From an uncultured Burkholderiales bacterium (GTDB lineage: Bacteria > Pseudomonadota > Gammaproteobacteria > Burkholderiales > Thiobacillaceae): a stretch of DNA of 9,219 nucleotides. Below, in pieces: positions 1-6,978 of the stretch. The stretch lies in assembly GCA_937925755.1 (NCBI GenBank), contig CALAMX010000186.1:1-9219 (forward strand). Direction: 5' to 3'. The position numbers and the translations under genes are program-made. How positions within the stretch are numbered: position 1 is the first letter of the stretch; each line of letters starts with the position of its first letter. The notes under the pieces were generated by a model. That model ran no database searches. It was not told where the DNA came from and saw nothing but the letters and a program-made list of their open reading frames with translations.

Positions 1-11
1 GGAGGTGGACG

Positions 12-338
12 ATGCCGGACGGTCCGACGCGGCGTGAGGCCGTCGCCCTGACCTACCTTCCCGAGGACGGTGCGCCGCGGGTCGTGGCCAAGGGACGCGG
101 TCTGGTCGCCGAGGAGATCATCGCCCGCGCGCGCGCCGCAGGGGTCTATGTGCACGAGTCGCCGGAGCTGGTTGCGCTGCTGATGCAGGTCGACCTGGAC
201 GAGCGCATCCCGCCAGCGCTCTATGTGGCGGTGGCCGAGCTGCTTGCCTGGCTCTACCAGCTCGAACAGGGCCTACTGCCTGAGAAGGCCAAAGGGCGCG
301 AGATGCACGATGGGTGGCCGCGTCTGGGTCGATCGTGA
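12..338 (+). CDS. FlhB-like protein (cytoplasmic C-terminal domain only)
   Basis: This 108-residue protein matches the cytoplasmic domain of the flagellar export switch FlhB (FlhB/YscU/EscU/HrcU family), which in full-length FlhB follows four membrane helices. Those helices are absent. The recognisable core is residues 10-85: AVALTY, then VVAKGRGLVAEEI (24-36), a helix, GVYVHESPELVALL (44-57), and IPPALYVAVAELLAWLYQLE (66-85). In full-length FlhB the domain is preceded by the self-cleaving Asn-Pro-Thr-His motif; here residues 6-9 read TRRE, so autocleavage is not expected. Such stand-alone proteins (often called FhlB or FlhX) occur in many flagellated bacteria and can partly replace the cleaved FlhB C-terminus; that role here is inferred. 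A strong ribosome site (GGAGG at 1-5, six bases before the ATG) fixes the start. The upstream neighbour lies outside the window. It converges on glnD with only 17 bp between stop codons. Confidence 0.85.
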   Translation: MPDGPTRREAVALTYLPEDGAPRVVAKGRGLVAEEIIARARAAGVYVHESPELVALLMQVDLDERIPPALYVAVAELLAWLYQLEQGLLPEKAKGREMHDGWPRLGRS

Positions 339-355
339 CGCGGCGGAACTAGCCG

Positions 356-2926
356 TCATTTCGTCACGCGCATGACCGCAAGCAGGTCCTGCTCGAGCGC
401 CAGCCGCTCGCCCGGCCGCTCGAGCGCGGTGCCCACCAGCACGAAGACGTCCTCCGCCCGCTGTCCAAGGGTATTGATCTTGGCCGAATGTACACTCACT
501 CGGTAGCGATCCAACACGCGCGCCACGTCGTACAGCAGCCCGGGGCGATCCCCTGCGGTAAGGCTCAACAGATACCCATCGCCCGACTCCACCGGGCCTA
601 AGGTGAGGCTGGGTTCGAGTGGGAAGGATTTGAGCTGGCGCGGCAACCGGGCCGATGGCGCAGGCTCAAGGGGTGAGCGTTGGCGGGTGCCGACCGTGAG
701 CTCGTATTCGATGAAACTGAGCATGTCGCGATAAGGCACGCCGCGGTGTTCCGGGTCCATGACGAGGAAGCTGTCCAGGACATAGCCATCGCGGGTGGTA
801 TGCACCTTGGCCTCGAGCACGGATAGCCGCGTGGTGGCGAAAAAGCCGCAGACGCGGGCGAAGAGCCCCGGTTCATCCGGGGCGTAGACCATCACTTCGA
901 CGCCCTCACCGATCGGGGCAAGTCGCGCCCGCACGACGATGTCTTCCCGCGCCAGCACCGGCAGAAGCTGCCGCGTCTGCCAGGCGATTTCGTCGGCAGA
1001 CAGGCGCAGAAACCAGATGTCGTCGAGGCGCGACCACAGGACCGTCTCAGCCCCATCGGGGTAGCCATGAAGCCGCAGGGTCGCACGCGCTTGTTCCTTT
1101 TTTTGCTCAACGGGGTCCAGGGCTGGCCGGCCTTCTTCGAGGACCCGACGTGCTGCTAGATAGAGATCGCGCAGGAGCTTTTCCTTCCAGGCATTCCAGA
1201 TATCGGGGTTGGTTGCGCGGATGTCGGCGACGGTGAGCAGGTATAACGCGGTCAGACGCTGTACCTCCCCACACTGGCGAGCAAAACGCTCGATCACGGT
1301 GGCATCGCTTAGATCTTGCTTTTGCGCGGTCGTGGACAGGGTGAGGTGATGGCGGACCAACCAGGCCACCAACTCCACATCCTCGGCAGCCAGACCGAGT
1401 CGCCGGCAGAAGCGGCGCGCGTCCACCTCCCCAAGGGTTGAGTGATCGCCCCCGCGACCTTTGGCGATGTCGTGGAATAGGGCGGCGAGGATCAGCAGGT
1501 CGTGGCGAGGGTAGGTCGCCATGAGCCGGTGCGCGAGCGGCAGTTCTTGGGCATATTCCGGCAGGGCGAGCCGGCGCAGATTGCGGATGACCCTCAAGAT
1601 ATGCTCGTCGACCGGGTAGACGTGATAGAGGTCGTGCTGCATCTGTCCGGTGATGCGGCCGAAGGCGGGTATGTAACGCCCCAGAATGCCGAGGCGGTGC
1701 ATGAGCATGAGGGCTCGGGTGACCCCTCTCGACTCTCGCAGCAAGGCCAGGAACTTCGCATGGTGTGCGGGCGAGCGGCGGAAGTCCCGATCGATATGCG
1801 TCCTTGCGCGCCACAAGGCACGCAGCAGCCGGGGTGAAAAGCCGCTGATTTCACGGTGGTGGGCGAGGGCTAGAAAGGCGTCGAAGACCGCCGCCGTGTT
1901 GTGCGCGATGGTCTCTTCGTCGGCGACATCCAGAAGGTCGCCGGTCTGCAGGAAGGGTGGTGCATCCGGCAAGGGCCGACGTGCCTTGATCGGCATGATC
2001 CGGCAACGCAGGGCAGAGAGCAGGAACTCGTTGGCCAGCGACAGCTCGCGCGCGGTCTGGTAGTAGCGTTGCATCAACCGTTCCGAGGCCCGGCGCGGTG
2101 GTTTGGCGGTGATGCCCATCTGCGCGGCCAGCGGCTCCTGCAGCTCGAACAGCAGCCGGTCCTCGCGTCGGCCCGCGGCAAGATGCAGGCGGATGCGCAG
2201 ATCGGCCAGGAAGCGGGCGTGCCTGCGGATGCGCTGTGCATCGAGAGGGCTCAACAGCCCCGTGCGCGCCAGGCCGCCCAGGGTGGCCGGCAGGCCGGCT
2301 GCGCGGCTGACCCAGGCGATGGTCTGCAGGTCGCGTAGCCCCCCCGGATGTTCCTTGAGGTCGGGTTCCAGGCGCAGCGCCCGGTCCTCGGCCCGGCCAT
2401 GGCGGTTTTGCTGCTCGAGCAGTTTGGCCTCGAAAAACGCGAAGGGGTCGATGCCCTGCCGATAGCGCTCGACGAACCGGCGGTAGAGCCCTCTGTCCCC
2501 CACCACGCAGCGGGACTCCAGCAAGTTGGTCTGGATGGTGACGTCGCGCGCCGACTCGGCGAGGCATTCGCTCAAGGTACGCACGCTGTGCCCGACTGGC
2601 AGCCCCACGTCCCAGAACAATCCGATCAGCGGCTCGAAGCGGGCCTGTTCCGCCGCCGTCATCCGGTCGTCGAGCAGGATGAGCACATCGACGTCGGAGT
2701 GCGGGTAGAGTTCGCCGCGGCCATAACCACCCACAGCCACCAACGCGGCCTTGGTTGGGAGCGCCAACGACGCCCATATGCGGCTAAACAGCGCATCGGC
2801 CGCGCGGGCGAGCCCGGCGAGCAGCCGGTGGGGGCGGGGCTGGGTGAGGTAGTCGCGGATCCGTGCGTCGCGGACGGCTTGGTAGTCGGCCCGCCAGGTG
2901 GCGATCTCGGCCGCAGTCGGCCTCAT
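356..2926 (-). CDS. glnD: Bifunctional PII uridylyltransferase/uridylyl-removing enzyme
   Basis: GlnD senses glutamine. When glutamine is low it transfers UMP from UTP to the PII proteins GlnB/GlnK; when glutamine is high it removes the UMP, thereby controlling NtrB/NtrC and glutamine synthetase adenylylation. The 856-residue protein shows all family domains in order. The nucleotidyltransferase has GGYGRGELYPHSDVD at 66-80, with metal-binding Asp78 and Asp80. A PII-UTase-type helical region follows. The HD hydrolase has His485-Asp486 in LFHDIAKG, plus a later HH at 526-527. Two C-terminal ACT domains (about 677-745 and 785-856) carry DEPGLFARV and DRPGLLYDV. Length is normal for the family (E. 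coli 890). The frame is open upstream to 3034, but the ATG at 2926 is preferred: it overlaps the map stop as ATGA, begins close to the usual N-terminus, and removes 36 Arg/Pro-rich residues that only shadow map. It is probably co-transcribed and translationally coupled with map. Confidence 0.97.
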   Translation of the reverse strand: MRPTAAEIATWRADYQAVRDARIRDYLTQPRPHRLLAGLARAADALFSRIWASLALPTKAALVAVGGYGRGELYPHSDVDVLILLDDRMTAAEQARFEPLIGLFWDVGLPVGHSVRTLSECLAESARDVTIQTNLLESRCVVGDRGLYRRFVERYRQGIDPFAFFEAKLLEQQNRHGRAEDRALRLEPDLKEHPGGLRDLQTIAWVSRAAGLPATLGGLARTGLLSPLDAQRIRRHARFLADLRIRLHLAAGRREDRLLFELQEPLAAQMGITAKPPRRASERLMQRYYQTARELSLANEFLLSALRCRIMPIKARRPLPDAPPFLQTGDLLDVADEETIAHNTAAVFDAFLALAHHREISGFSPRLLRALWRARTHIDRDFRRSPAHHAKFLALLRESRGVTRALMLMHRLGILGRYIPAFGRITGQMQHDLYHVYPVDEHILRVIRNLRRLALPEYAQELPLAHRLMATYPRHDLLILAALFHDIAKGRGGDHSTLGEVDARRFCRRLGLAAEDVELVAWLVRHHLTLSTTAQKQDLSDATVIERFARQCGEVQRLTALYLLTVADIRATNPDIWNAWKEKLLRDLYLAARRVLEEGRPALDPVEQKKEQARATLRLHGYPDGAETVLWSRLDDIWFLRLSADEIAWQTRQLLPVLAREDIVVRARLAPIGEGVEVMVYAPDEPGLFARVCGFFATTRLSVLEAKVHTTRDGYVLDSFLVMDPEHRGVPYRDMLSFIEYELTVGTRQRSPLEPAPSARLPRQLKSFPLEPSLTLGPVESGDGYLLSLTAGDRPGLLYDVARVLDRYRVSVHSAKINTLGQRAEDVFVLVGTALERPGERLALEQDLLAVMRVTK

Positions 2927-3744
2927 GCCATCTGGACGAGCGCGGCTTCGACGAACGCGGGGGGCGGGGGGCTGCCAGACGAGATCGTCAGAACCTCGAA
3001 ACCGGTTTCGGTCACCAGCACGGTGTGCTCCCATTGCGCGGAGAGCGAGTGATCCTTGGTCACCACCGTCCAGCCATCGCCCAACACGCGGATGTCACGC
3101 CGGCCGGCGTTGATCATGGGTTCGATGGTGAAGGTCATGCCGGGTTTGAGCTCGACGCCAGTCCCCGGCTTGCCGTAATGCAGCACCTGCGGCTCCTCGT
3201 GGAACTTACGGCCGATGCCGTGGCCGCAGAACTCGCGCACCACAGAAAAGCCGTTCCTCTCGGCATGGCGCTGGATGGCATGGCCGATGTCGCCCAGCCG
3301 GGCGCCGGGTCGCACCGCCAATATGCCCTTCCACAGGCACTCGTAGGTGATGTGGATCAGGCGGCTGGCCAGGATGGACGGGCTACCGACCACGAACATG
3401 CGCGAGGTGTCGCCATGCCAACCATCTTTGATGACGGTGATGTCGATGTTGACGATGTCGCCGTTCTTGAGCTTCTTGTTGCCCGGCACGCCGTGACAGA
3501 CCTGATGGTTGACCGAGGTGCAGATCGACTTGGGATAGGGCTGGTGGCCGGGCGGCGCGTAGTTCAGCGGCGCCGGCACCGTGCCCTGGACGTTGACCAT
3601 GTAGTCGTGGCAAAGCCGGTCGAGCTCGCCCGTGGTGATGCCGGGCTGCACGAAGGGGGCGATGTAGTCCAACACCTCGGCGGCAAGCCGGCCGGCCACG
3701 CGCATCTTTTCGATCTCGGCAGGGGATTTGAGGGTGATGGACAT
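2923..3744 (-). CDS. map: Type I methionine aminopeptidase
   Basis: This cytosolic dinuclear-metal peptidase removes the initiator methionine from nascent proteins after deformylation when the second residue is small. The 273-residue product has the complete type I active site: His84 (substrate-positioning, in QVCHGVPG), Asp101 and Asp112 (metal ligands in DIVNIDITVIKDGWHGDTSR), His175 (in EFCGHGIG), His182, Glu208 (in FTIEPM) and Glu239 (in QWEHTVLV). The start, MSITLKSPAEIEKMRVAGRLAAE, is a standard Map N-terminus. No N-terminal zinc-finger extension is present, so it is the short bacterial form (Ia). The last 18 residues are a Pro-containing tail without obvious family match; they include the codons leading into the ATGA overlap with glnD. 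Upstream, 90 bp separate it from the acylphosphatase gene, and no good Shine-Dalgarno sequence is visible before the ATG. Confidence 0.97.
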   Translation of the reverse strand: MSITLKSPAEIEKMRVAGRLAAEVLDYIAPFVQPGITTGELDRLCHDYMVNVQGTVPAPLNYAPPGHQPYPKSICTSVNHQVCHGVPGNKKLKNGDIVNIDITVIKDGWHGDTSRMFVVGSPSILASRLIHITYECLWKGILAVRPGARLGDIGHAIQRHAERNGFSVVREFCGHGIGRKFHEEPQVLHYGKPGTGVELKPGMTFTIEPMINAGRRDIRVLGDGWTVVTKDHSLSAQWEHTVLVTETGFEVLTISSGSPPPPAFVEAALVQMA

Positions 3745-3768
3745 GGCTGGCGTAGGGCTTGGTCCTGC

Positions 3769-3797
3769 AGATTAATGACGCATTCGGCCGCTGTAAA
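3769..3797 (-). promoter_or_regulatory. Possible internal promoter for map-glnD
   Basis: In the 90-bp gap between the acylphosphatase stop and map, the minus strand carries TTTACA (3797-3792, five of six matches to the sigma70 -35 box). It is followed by an AT-rich block, ATTAAT (3776-3771) at 15 bp spacing or TAATCT (3774-3769) at 17 bp. This is the only AT-rich patch in the gap, so it is a reasonable place for a map-glnD promoter independent of metG. Spacing and -10 quality are mediocre; the call is inference. Confidence 0.3.
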
Positions 3798-3834
3798 GCA
3801 AAGCCTCAGCGCGCCTAGGGTTATGTGCCTACCT

Positions 3835-4110
3835 TCACGCGGTCGGGCGCTTCTCGAACACGGCGTAGTCGCCCTCCCCCTCGCGGATGGTGATGTCGCT
3901 CACCTCTGCCGCCGGCGGCCCCTGCCAGGCCCAGTCGATCAAGGCCTGCACGGCGATCTCCTCGCCTTGTAGCATCGCCTCCACCGTGCCGTCGCGACGG
4001 TTACGCACCCAACCCGTAACACCGAGGCGCTCGGCCTCTTGGCGCATGGACTCGCGGTACCACACGCCTTGGACGCGGCCACGAATCACGAGATGCCGGG
4101 TGACCCTCAT
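3835..4110 (-). CDS. acyP: Acylphosphatase
   Basis: This small cytosolic enzyme hydrolyses the carboxyl-phosphate bond of acyl phosphates such as carbamoyl phosphate, 1,3-bisphosphoglycerate and acetyl phosphate; its physiological substrate in bacteria is uncertain. The 91-residue protein has the family length and the alpha/beta ferredoxin-like pattern. Both signatures are intact: GRVQGVWYRES at 11-21, supplying the phosphate-binding loop with catalytic Arg19, and GWVRNRRDGTVEAMLQG at 33-49, with catalytic Asn37. The C-terminus ends in the usual edge strand (YAVFEKRP). Its ATG overlaps the TGA of metG as ATGA, and no separate Shine-Dalgarno sequence is apparent, so translation is probably coupled to metG. 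Placement between metG and map is not a common arrangement that I recall, and the sequence gives no metabolic reason for it. Confidence 0.95.
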   Translation of the reverse strand: MRVTRHLVIRGRVQGVWYRESMRQEAERLGVTGWVRNRRDGTVEAMLQGEEIAVQALIDWAWQGPPAAEVSDITIREGEGDYAVFEKRPTA

Positions 4111-6200
4111 TTGATGCGCATACCAGGCTCGGCACCGCTGTCGGGCGTGAGCAGAAAAGGACCCCCGCGCTCGTCTGAGGCGGCCAGCACCATGCCCTCC
4201 GACACCCCGAACTTCATCTTGCGTGGTGTCAGGTTGGCCACCATCACGGTCAGCCGCCCCACCAGCGACTCGGGGGTATAGGTGCTCTTGATGCCGGCGA
4301 ACACCGTGCGCCGCTCGCCGCCCAAGTCGAGCGTGAGCTTCAGCAGTTTGTCCGCCCCGGCTACGTGTTCGGCTTCGACGATGCGCGCTACGCGCAGGTC
4401 GATTCTGCCGAACTCGTCGATGTTGATGAGCCCCTTGGCGGAGGAGGGCGGCGGGGTGGGCTCGGCGGATTTCGTCACGACGCCATGCTGCTGGTGCTCG
4501 CCGTGGCGCACCGGCGCCGGTGGCGGCATGAGGCTGTCGCGGTTATCCGCCAGCATGGCATCGACCGCCTTGGGATCCACCCGCGTCATCAGGTGTTGAT
4601 AGGGCTGAATCAGATGTTCAGTCAGGAGTTGCCCACTGTCGGCCCAGGCGAGCGGCGGGATGTTGAGGAAGGCCTCGACCTGGGTGGCCAGCCGCGGCAG
4701 TACCGGCTTGAGGTACAGGGTCAGCAGACGGAAGGCGTTGATCGCCACGGTGCAGACCTGGTGCAGCTTGGCCTCCTGCCCGGGCTGCTTTGCCATCTCC
4801 CAGGGCTTGTATTGGTCCACGTATTGGTTGGCGAGATCGGCGAGATTCATGATCTCGCGCACTGCCTTGCCGTACTCGCGCGCCTCGTAGTAGGCGGCGA
4901 TGGCCTCGGCTGCGGCCTGCATGGCAGGCAGTGGGGTGTCGTGTGGCGGCAGGTCGCCTAGCCGGCCGTCGAAGCGTTTATGGATGAAACCCGCCGCCCG
5001 GCTGGCGATATTGACGAACTTGCCAATGAGATCGCTGTTGACGCGGGCGACGAAATCATCGAAGTTGAGGTCGATGTCCTCCAGCGTTGGCGTGAGCTTG
5101 GCCGCGAAGTAGTAGCGCAGCCATTCGGGGTTCAAGTGGCGTAGGTAGCTCTCGGCGGTGATGAAGGTGCCGCGCGACTTGGACATTTTCTGTCCATTGA
5201 CGGTGAGAAAACCGTGACAGAAGACCCCAGTCGGTGTGCGCAGACCGGCATAGCGCAGCATGGCCGGCCAGAATAGGGCATGGAAGTAGAGAATGTCCTT
5301 GCCGATGAAGTGATAGACCTCGGTGCCCTCGGCAGCGGCGCGGGTCGCGTCCCAGTAGGCGTCGAAGTCCAGCCCCTCGCGCTCGGCCAGCGCCTGGAAG
5401 CTGCCCAGATAGCCGATGGGGGCGTCGAGCCAGACATAGAAATACTTGCCTGGTGCGTCCGGGATCTCAAAGCCGAAATAGGGTGCGTCGCGCGAGATGT
5501 CCCAATCGGTGAGCCCTGCGTCCAGCCATTCCTTGAGCTTGTTGGCTGCCTCCGCCTGCACGTGCGGTGGTCGAGTCCAGTCGCGCAGGAACTCGGCCAG
5601 TTGCGGATCAGACAGCCGGAAAAAGAAGTGGTCCGAGCGCTTGCGCACCGGCTTTGCCCCCGAGACCGCCGAATAGGGCTCAATGAGATCGGTGGGTTGG
5701 TAGGCCGCGCCGCACACCTCACAGGCGTCGCCATACTGGTCTTTGGCATGGCACTTGGGACACTCCCCCTTGATGAAGCGGTCGGGCAGGAACATCTGCT
5801 TGACCGGGTCGAAGAACTGCTCGATGGCGCGTACCTCGATCAGCCCCGCCGCTTTCAGCCGCGCATAGATGGCATGTGCGTGCAGGCGCGTTTCCTCGCT
5901 GTTGGTGCTGCCGTAGTGGTCGAAGCCGATCAGAAAGCCGTCGAAGTCGCGCTTGTGCTCATGCCACACGCGGGCGATCAACTGCTCGGGGGTGATACCC
6001 TCCTTCTCTGCCCGCAGCATGATGGGGGTGCCATGCGTGTCGTCGGCACAGGCATACCAGCACTCATGTCCGCGCATCTTCTGAAAGCGCACCCAAATGT
6101 CGGTCTGGATGTATTCCACCAGGTGGCCGAGGTGGATGGCGCCGTTGGCATAGGGGAGGGCGGAGGTGACGAGGATGCGACGCTTGGGCAATGTGGACAT
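4107..6200 (-). CDS. metG: Methionyl-tRNA synthetase, with C-terminal tRNA-binding domain
   Basis: This class I synthetase charges elongator and initiator tRNA-Met. The 697-residue form chosen here shows the Rossmann catalytic core with the HIGH motif as HLGH (23-26, in ALPYANGAIHLGH). A four-cysteine zinc knuckle lies in the connective domain (Cys147, Cys150, Cys160, Cys163), and the KMSKS loop is at 338-342. A helical anticodon-binding domain covers about 385-545. A Pro/Ala-rich linker (about 551-592) leads to a Trbp111-like OB-fold tRNA-binding domain (593-697), the dimerising module of E. coli-type MetRS. The frame also allows GTG at 6245 and ATG at 6212. The ATG at 6200 gives MSTLPKRRILVTSALP, close to the usual N-terminus length, and fits a -10-like box at 6233-6228. 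None of the starts has a clear Shine-Dalgarno sequence. It heads the metG-acyP-map-glnD block. Confidence 0.96.
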   Translation of the reverse strand: MSTLPKRRILVTSALPYANGAIHLGHLVEYIQTDIWVRFQKMRGHECWYACADDTHGTPIMLRAEKEGITPEQLIARVWHEHKRDFDGFLIGFDHYGSTNSEETRLHAHAIYARLKAAGLIEVRAIEQFFDPVKQMFLPDRFIKGECPKCHAKDQYGDACEVCGAAYQPTDLIEPYSAVSGAKPVRKRSDHFFFRLSDPQLAEFLRDWTRPPHVQAEAANKLKEWLDAGLTDWDISRDAPYFGFEIPDAPGKYFYVWLDAPIGYLGSFQALAEREGLDFDAYWDATRAAAEGTEVYHFIGKDILYFHALFWPAMLRYAGLRTPTGVFCHGFLTVNGQKMSKSRGTFITAESYLRHLNPEWLRYYFAAKLTPTLEDIDLNFDDFVARVNSDLIGKFVNIASRAAGFIHKRFDGRLGDLPPHDTPLPAMQAAAEAIAAYYEAREYGKAVREIMNLADLANQYVDQYKPWEMAKQPGQEAKLHQVCTVAINAFRLLTLYLKPVLPRLATQVEAFLNIPPLAWADSGQLLTEHLIQPYQHLMTRVDPKAVDAMLADNRDSLMPPPAPVRHGEHQQHGVVTKSAEPTPPPSSAKGLINIDEFGRIDLRVARIVEAEHVAGADKLLKLTLDLGGERRTVFAGIKSTYTPESLVGRLTVMVANLTPRKMKFGVSEGMVLAASDERGGPFLLTPDSGAEPGMRIK

Positions 6201-6227
6201 GTTGGTTGGCATGGTTTTCGTCGCATT

Positions 6228-6233
6228 ATTGTA
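6228..6233 (-). promoter_or_regulatory. Candidate -10 box of metG
   Basis: On the minus strand, TACAAT (five of six matches to TATAAT) lies 27 bp upstream of the ATG at 6200. The hexamer 17 bp further upstream (GCACGA) is a poor -35, so an activator or an extended element would be needed. If this is the true -10, transcription would start near 6221. That excludes the GTG at 6245 and leaves a short leader without an evident Shine-Dalgarno sequence. Confidence 0.3.
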
Positions 6234-6272
6234 ACGTTGTGGCACGCCGATCGTGCGGCCTGGCGTGTACGC

Positions 6273-6301
6273 CTGTCCGAGACGGCAGTTGGCGGTATAC
6301 T
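6273..6301 (+). promoter_or_regulatory. Candidate sigma70 promoter for the coiled-coil gene
   Basis: CTGTCC (6273-6278) and TATACT (6296-6301) are separated by exactly 17 bp. The -10 matches five of six consensus bases and the -35 three of six. The predicted transcription start, near 6308, leaves a leader of about 24 nt containing the Shine-Dalgarno sequence AGGAAG (6319-6324). A short inverted repeat, GGCGT/ACGCC (6262-6273), abuts the -35 and could be an operator, although 5-bp arms are easily found by chance. Confidence 0.5.
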
Positions 6302-6331
6302 TTGGATCACGCAGTCTTAGGAAGCCGAGAC

Positions 6332-6808
6332 ATGGACGTCAGCGATACGCTCAAAAGAGTCTTGCAGGAGTGGCTGATCCCGGAGTTCGAGAAGCTACAC
6401 CACGAGCTGGCCGAGCAGCGTGGCCGCCTCGACGGCATCAGCAAGCGCCTTGACGACATCAACCTACACCTGGCCGACCAGAGTCGGCGTATCGATGAGA
6501 CGAACAAACGCATCGACAAGGTCCACGACGATTTGCTCGGGCGTATCGATGAGACGAACAAGCGCATCGACAAGGTCCACGACGATTTGCTCGGGCGCAT
6601 GGATGCACTGCGCGAGGAGCTCTTGGACCGTATCGATGCGGCTCATGACCGCATCGATACGGCCAACCAGCGTCTCGACCAGGCCAACGCCTTGATCGGA
6701 CGTCTTTACGAGGTCATCGTCCGCCGCGATGAGCATGTGGGCCTGGAGCGCTGGGTGCGCGAGCTGGATAGCCGACTCGGCAGTCTGGAGCGGCGGTTGG
6801 CGGCCTGA
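6332..6808 (+). CDS. Uncharacterised coiled-coil protein with tandem 18-residue repeat
   Basis: I do not recognise a named family for this 158-residue protein. The start is supported by AGGAAG seven bases before the ATG and by a plausible promoter. The N-terminus (MDVSDTLKRVLQEWLIPEFE) is a short amphipathic segment with a W-x-x-P-E element. From about residue 21 to the end the sequence is almost all charged helix with heptad-like spacing of Arg-Ile/Leu-Asp (RLD, RID), with no Pro after residue 17 and no Cys at all. There is no signal peptide or membrane segment, so a cytosolic, self-associating rod is likely. Residues 53-70 and 71-88 are identical 18-residue units. The C-terminus (ERWVRELDSRLGSLERRLAA) is again helical. 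It is divergent from metG and lies in the same direction as the transporter gene downstream. A structural, scaffolding or adaptor role is only a guess. The high coding-strand bias and good translation signals argue that it is real. Confidence 0.8.
   Translation: MDVSDTLKRVLQEWLIPEFEKLHHELAEQRGRLDGISKRLDDINLHLADQSRRIDETNKRIDKVHDDLLGRIDETNKRIDKVHDDLLGRMDALREELLDRIDAAHDRIDTANQRLDQANALIGRLYEVIVRRDEHVGLERWVRELDSRLGSLERRLAA
6488..6595 (+). repeat. In-frame tandem duplication, 2 x 54 bp
   Basis: Copy one (6488-6541) and copy two (6542-6595) are directly adjacent and differ at a single base, A versus G in the third position of a Lys codon (AAA CGC against AAG CGC). Each encodes the same 18 residues, starting RIDETNK and ending DDLLG. 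Identity of 53 of 54 bases, with the only change synonymous, indicates a recent duplication, or homogenisation, by slippage or unequal recombination. The unit combines a 7- and an 11-residue helical step, so helix phase is preserved across copies. Confidence 0.97.
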
Positions 6809-6848
6809 TCGCCGGGGCTCGCGTCGGTCCGCCGGGTAAGGGGCCGAA

Positions 6849-6863
6849 AGGGACGCTGTCCCT
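6849..6863 (+). other. Small perfect hairpin downstream of the coiled-coil gene
   Basis: AGGGAC-GCT-GTCCCT forms a 6-bp stem with a 3-nt loop, 40 bp after the stop codon. No T-run follows, so it is not a standard intrinsic terminator. It may slow polymerase or protect the 3' end of the coiled-coil mRNA. The rest of the 170-bp gap to the transporter gene shows only a weak promoter candidate. Confidence 0.35.
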
Positions 6864-6872
6864 GCCGCACCC

Positions 6873-6902
6873 TTGGCACCGGCGCTTGCGCCTCGATACC
6901 AT
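6873..6902 (+). promoter_or_regulatory. Weak promoter candidate for the transporter gene
   Basis: TTGGCA (6873-6878, five of six) and TACCAT (6897-6902, four of six) are 18 bp apart. A start near 6909 would give a leader of about 70 nt before the preferred ATG at 6979 and would exclude an ATG at 6886 as start codon. It is the best match in the gap, but it is not strong, and read-through from the coiled-coil gene is equally possible. Confidence 0.3.
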
Positions 6903-6978
6903 GATGGTGTGGCCGGTTCGTGGCTCAGTCATGACCCTGCGGTGGGGGTATCCGATCCATCCGGCATCACGGCAGACC

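Noticed and set aside
334..368. Bulged hairpin between the convergent FlhB-like gene and glnD (CGTGACG/CGTCACG outside, CGGC/GCCG inside).
   Set aside because: It has a six-base bulge and no T-run on either strand, and most of it is coding. Too weak to call a bidirectional terminator.
1851..2777. Open frame of 308 codons on the minus strand inside glnD.
   Set aside because: It has the Ala/Arg/Pro-rich composition typical of an alternative frame in GC-rich DNA and lies under a complete, conserved glnD.
2927..3034. Longer GlnD start 36 codons upstream (position 3034).
   Set aside because: The extra residues are Arg/Pro-rich, lie entirely within map in another frame, and do not resemble GlnD N-termini. 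The ATG at 2926 forms an ATGA overlap with map and gives a normal length.
2863..3972. Open frame of 369 codons on the plus strand opposite map.
   Set aside because: It spans map, the intergenic gap and parts of two neighbours in antisense. It shows only shadow composition with many Gly/His/Asp and no family motifs.
6201..6245. GTG start of MetG at 6245 or ATG at 6212.
   Set aside because: Both give longer, non-conserved N-termini without a ribosome site. The GTG lies upstream of the best -10 box. The ATG at 6212 cannot be fully excluded.
5280..6320. Open frame of 346 codons on the plus strand opposite metG.
   Set aside because: Antisense to the conserved catalytic core of MetRS, with no ribosome site and no recognisable domain.
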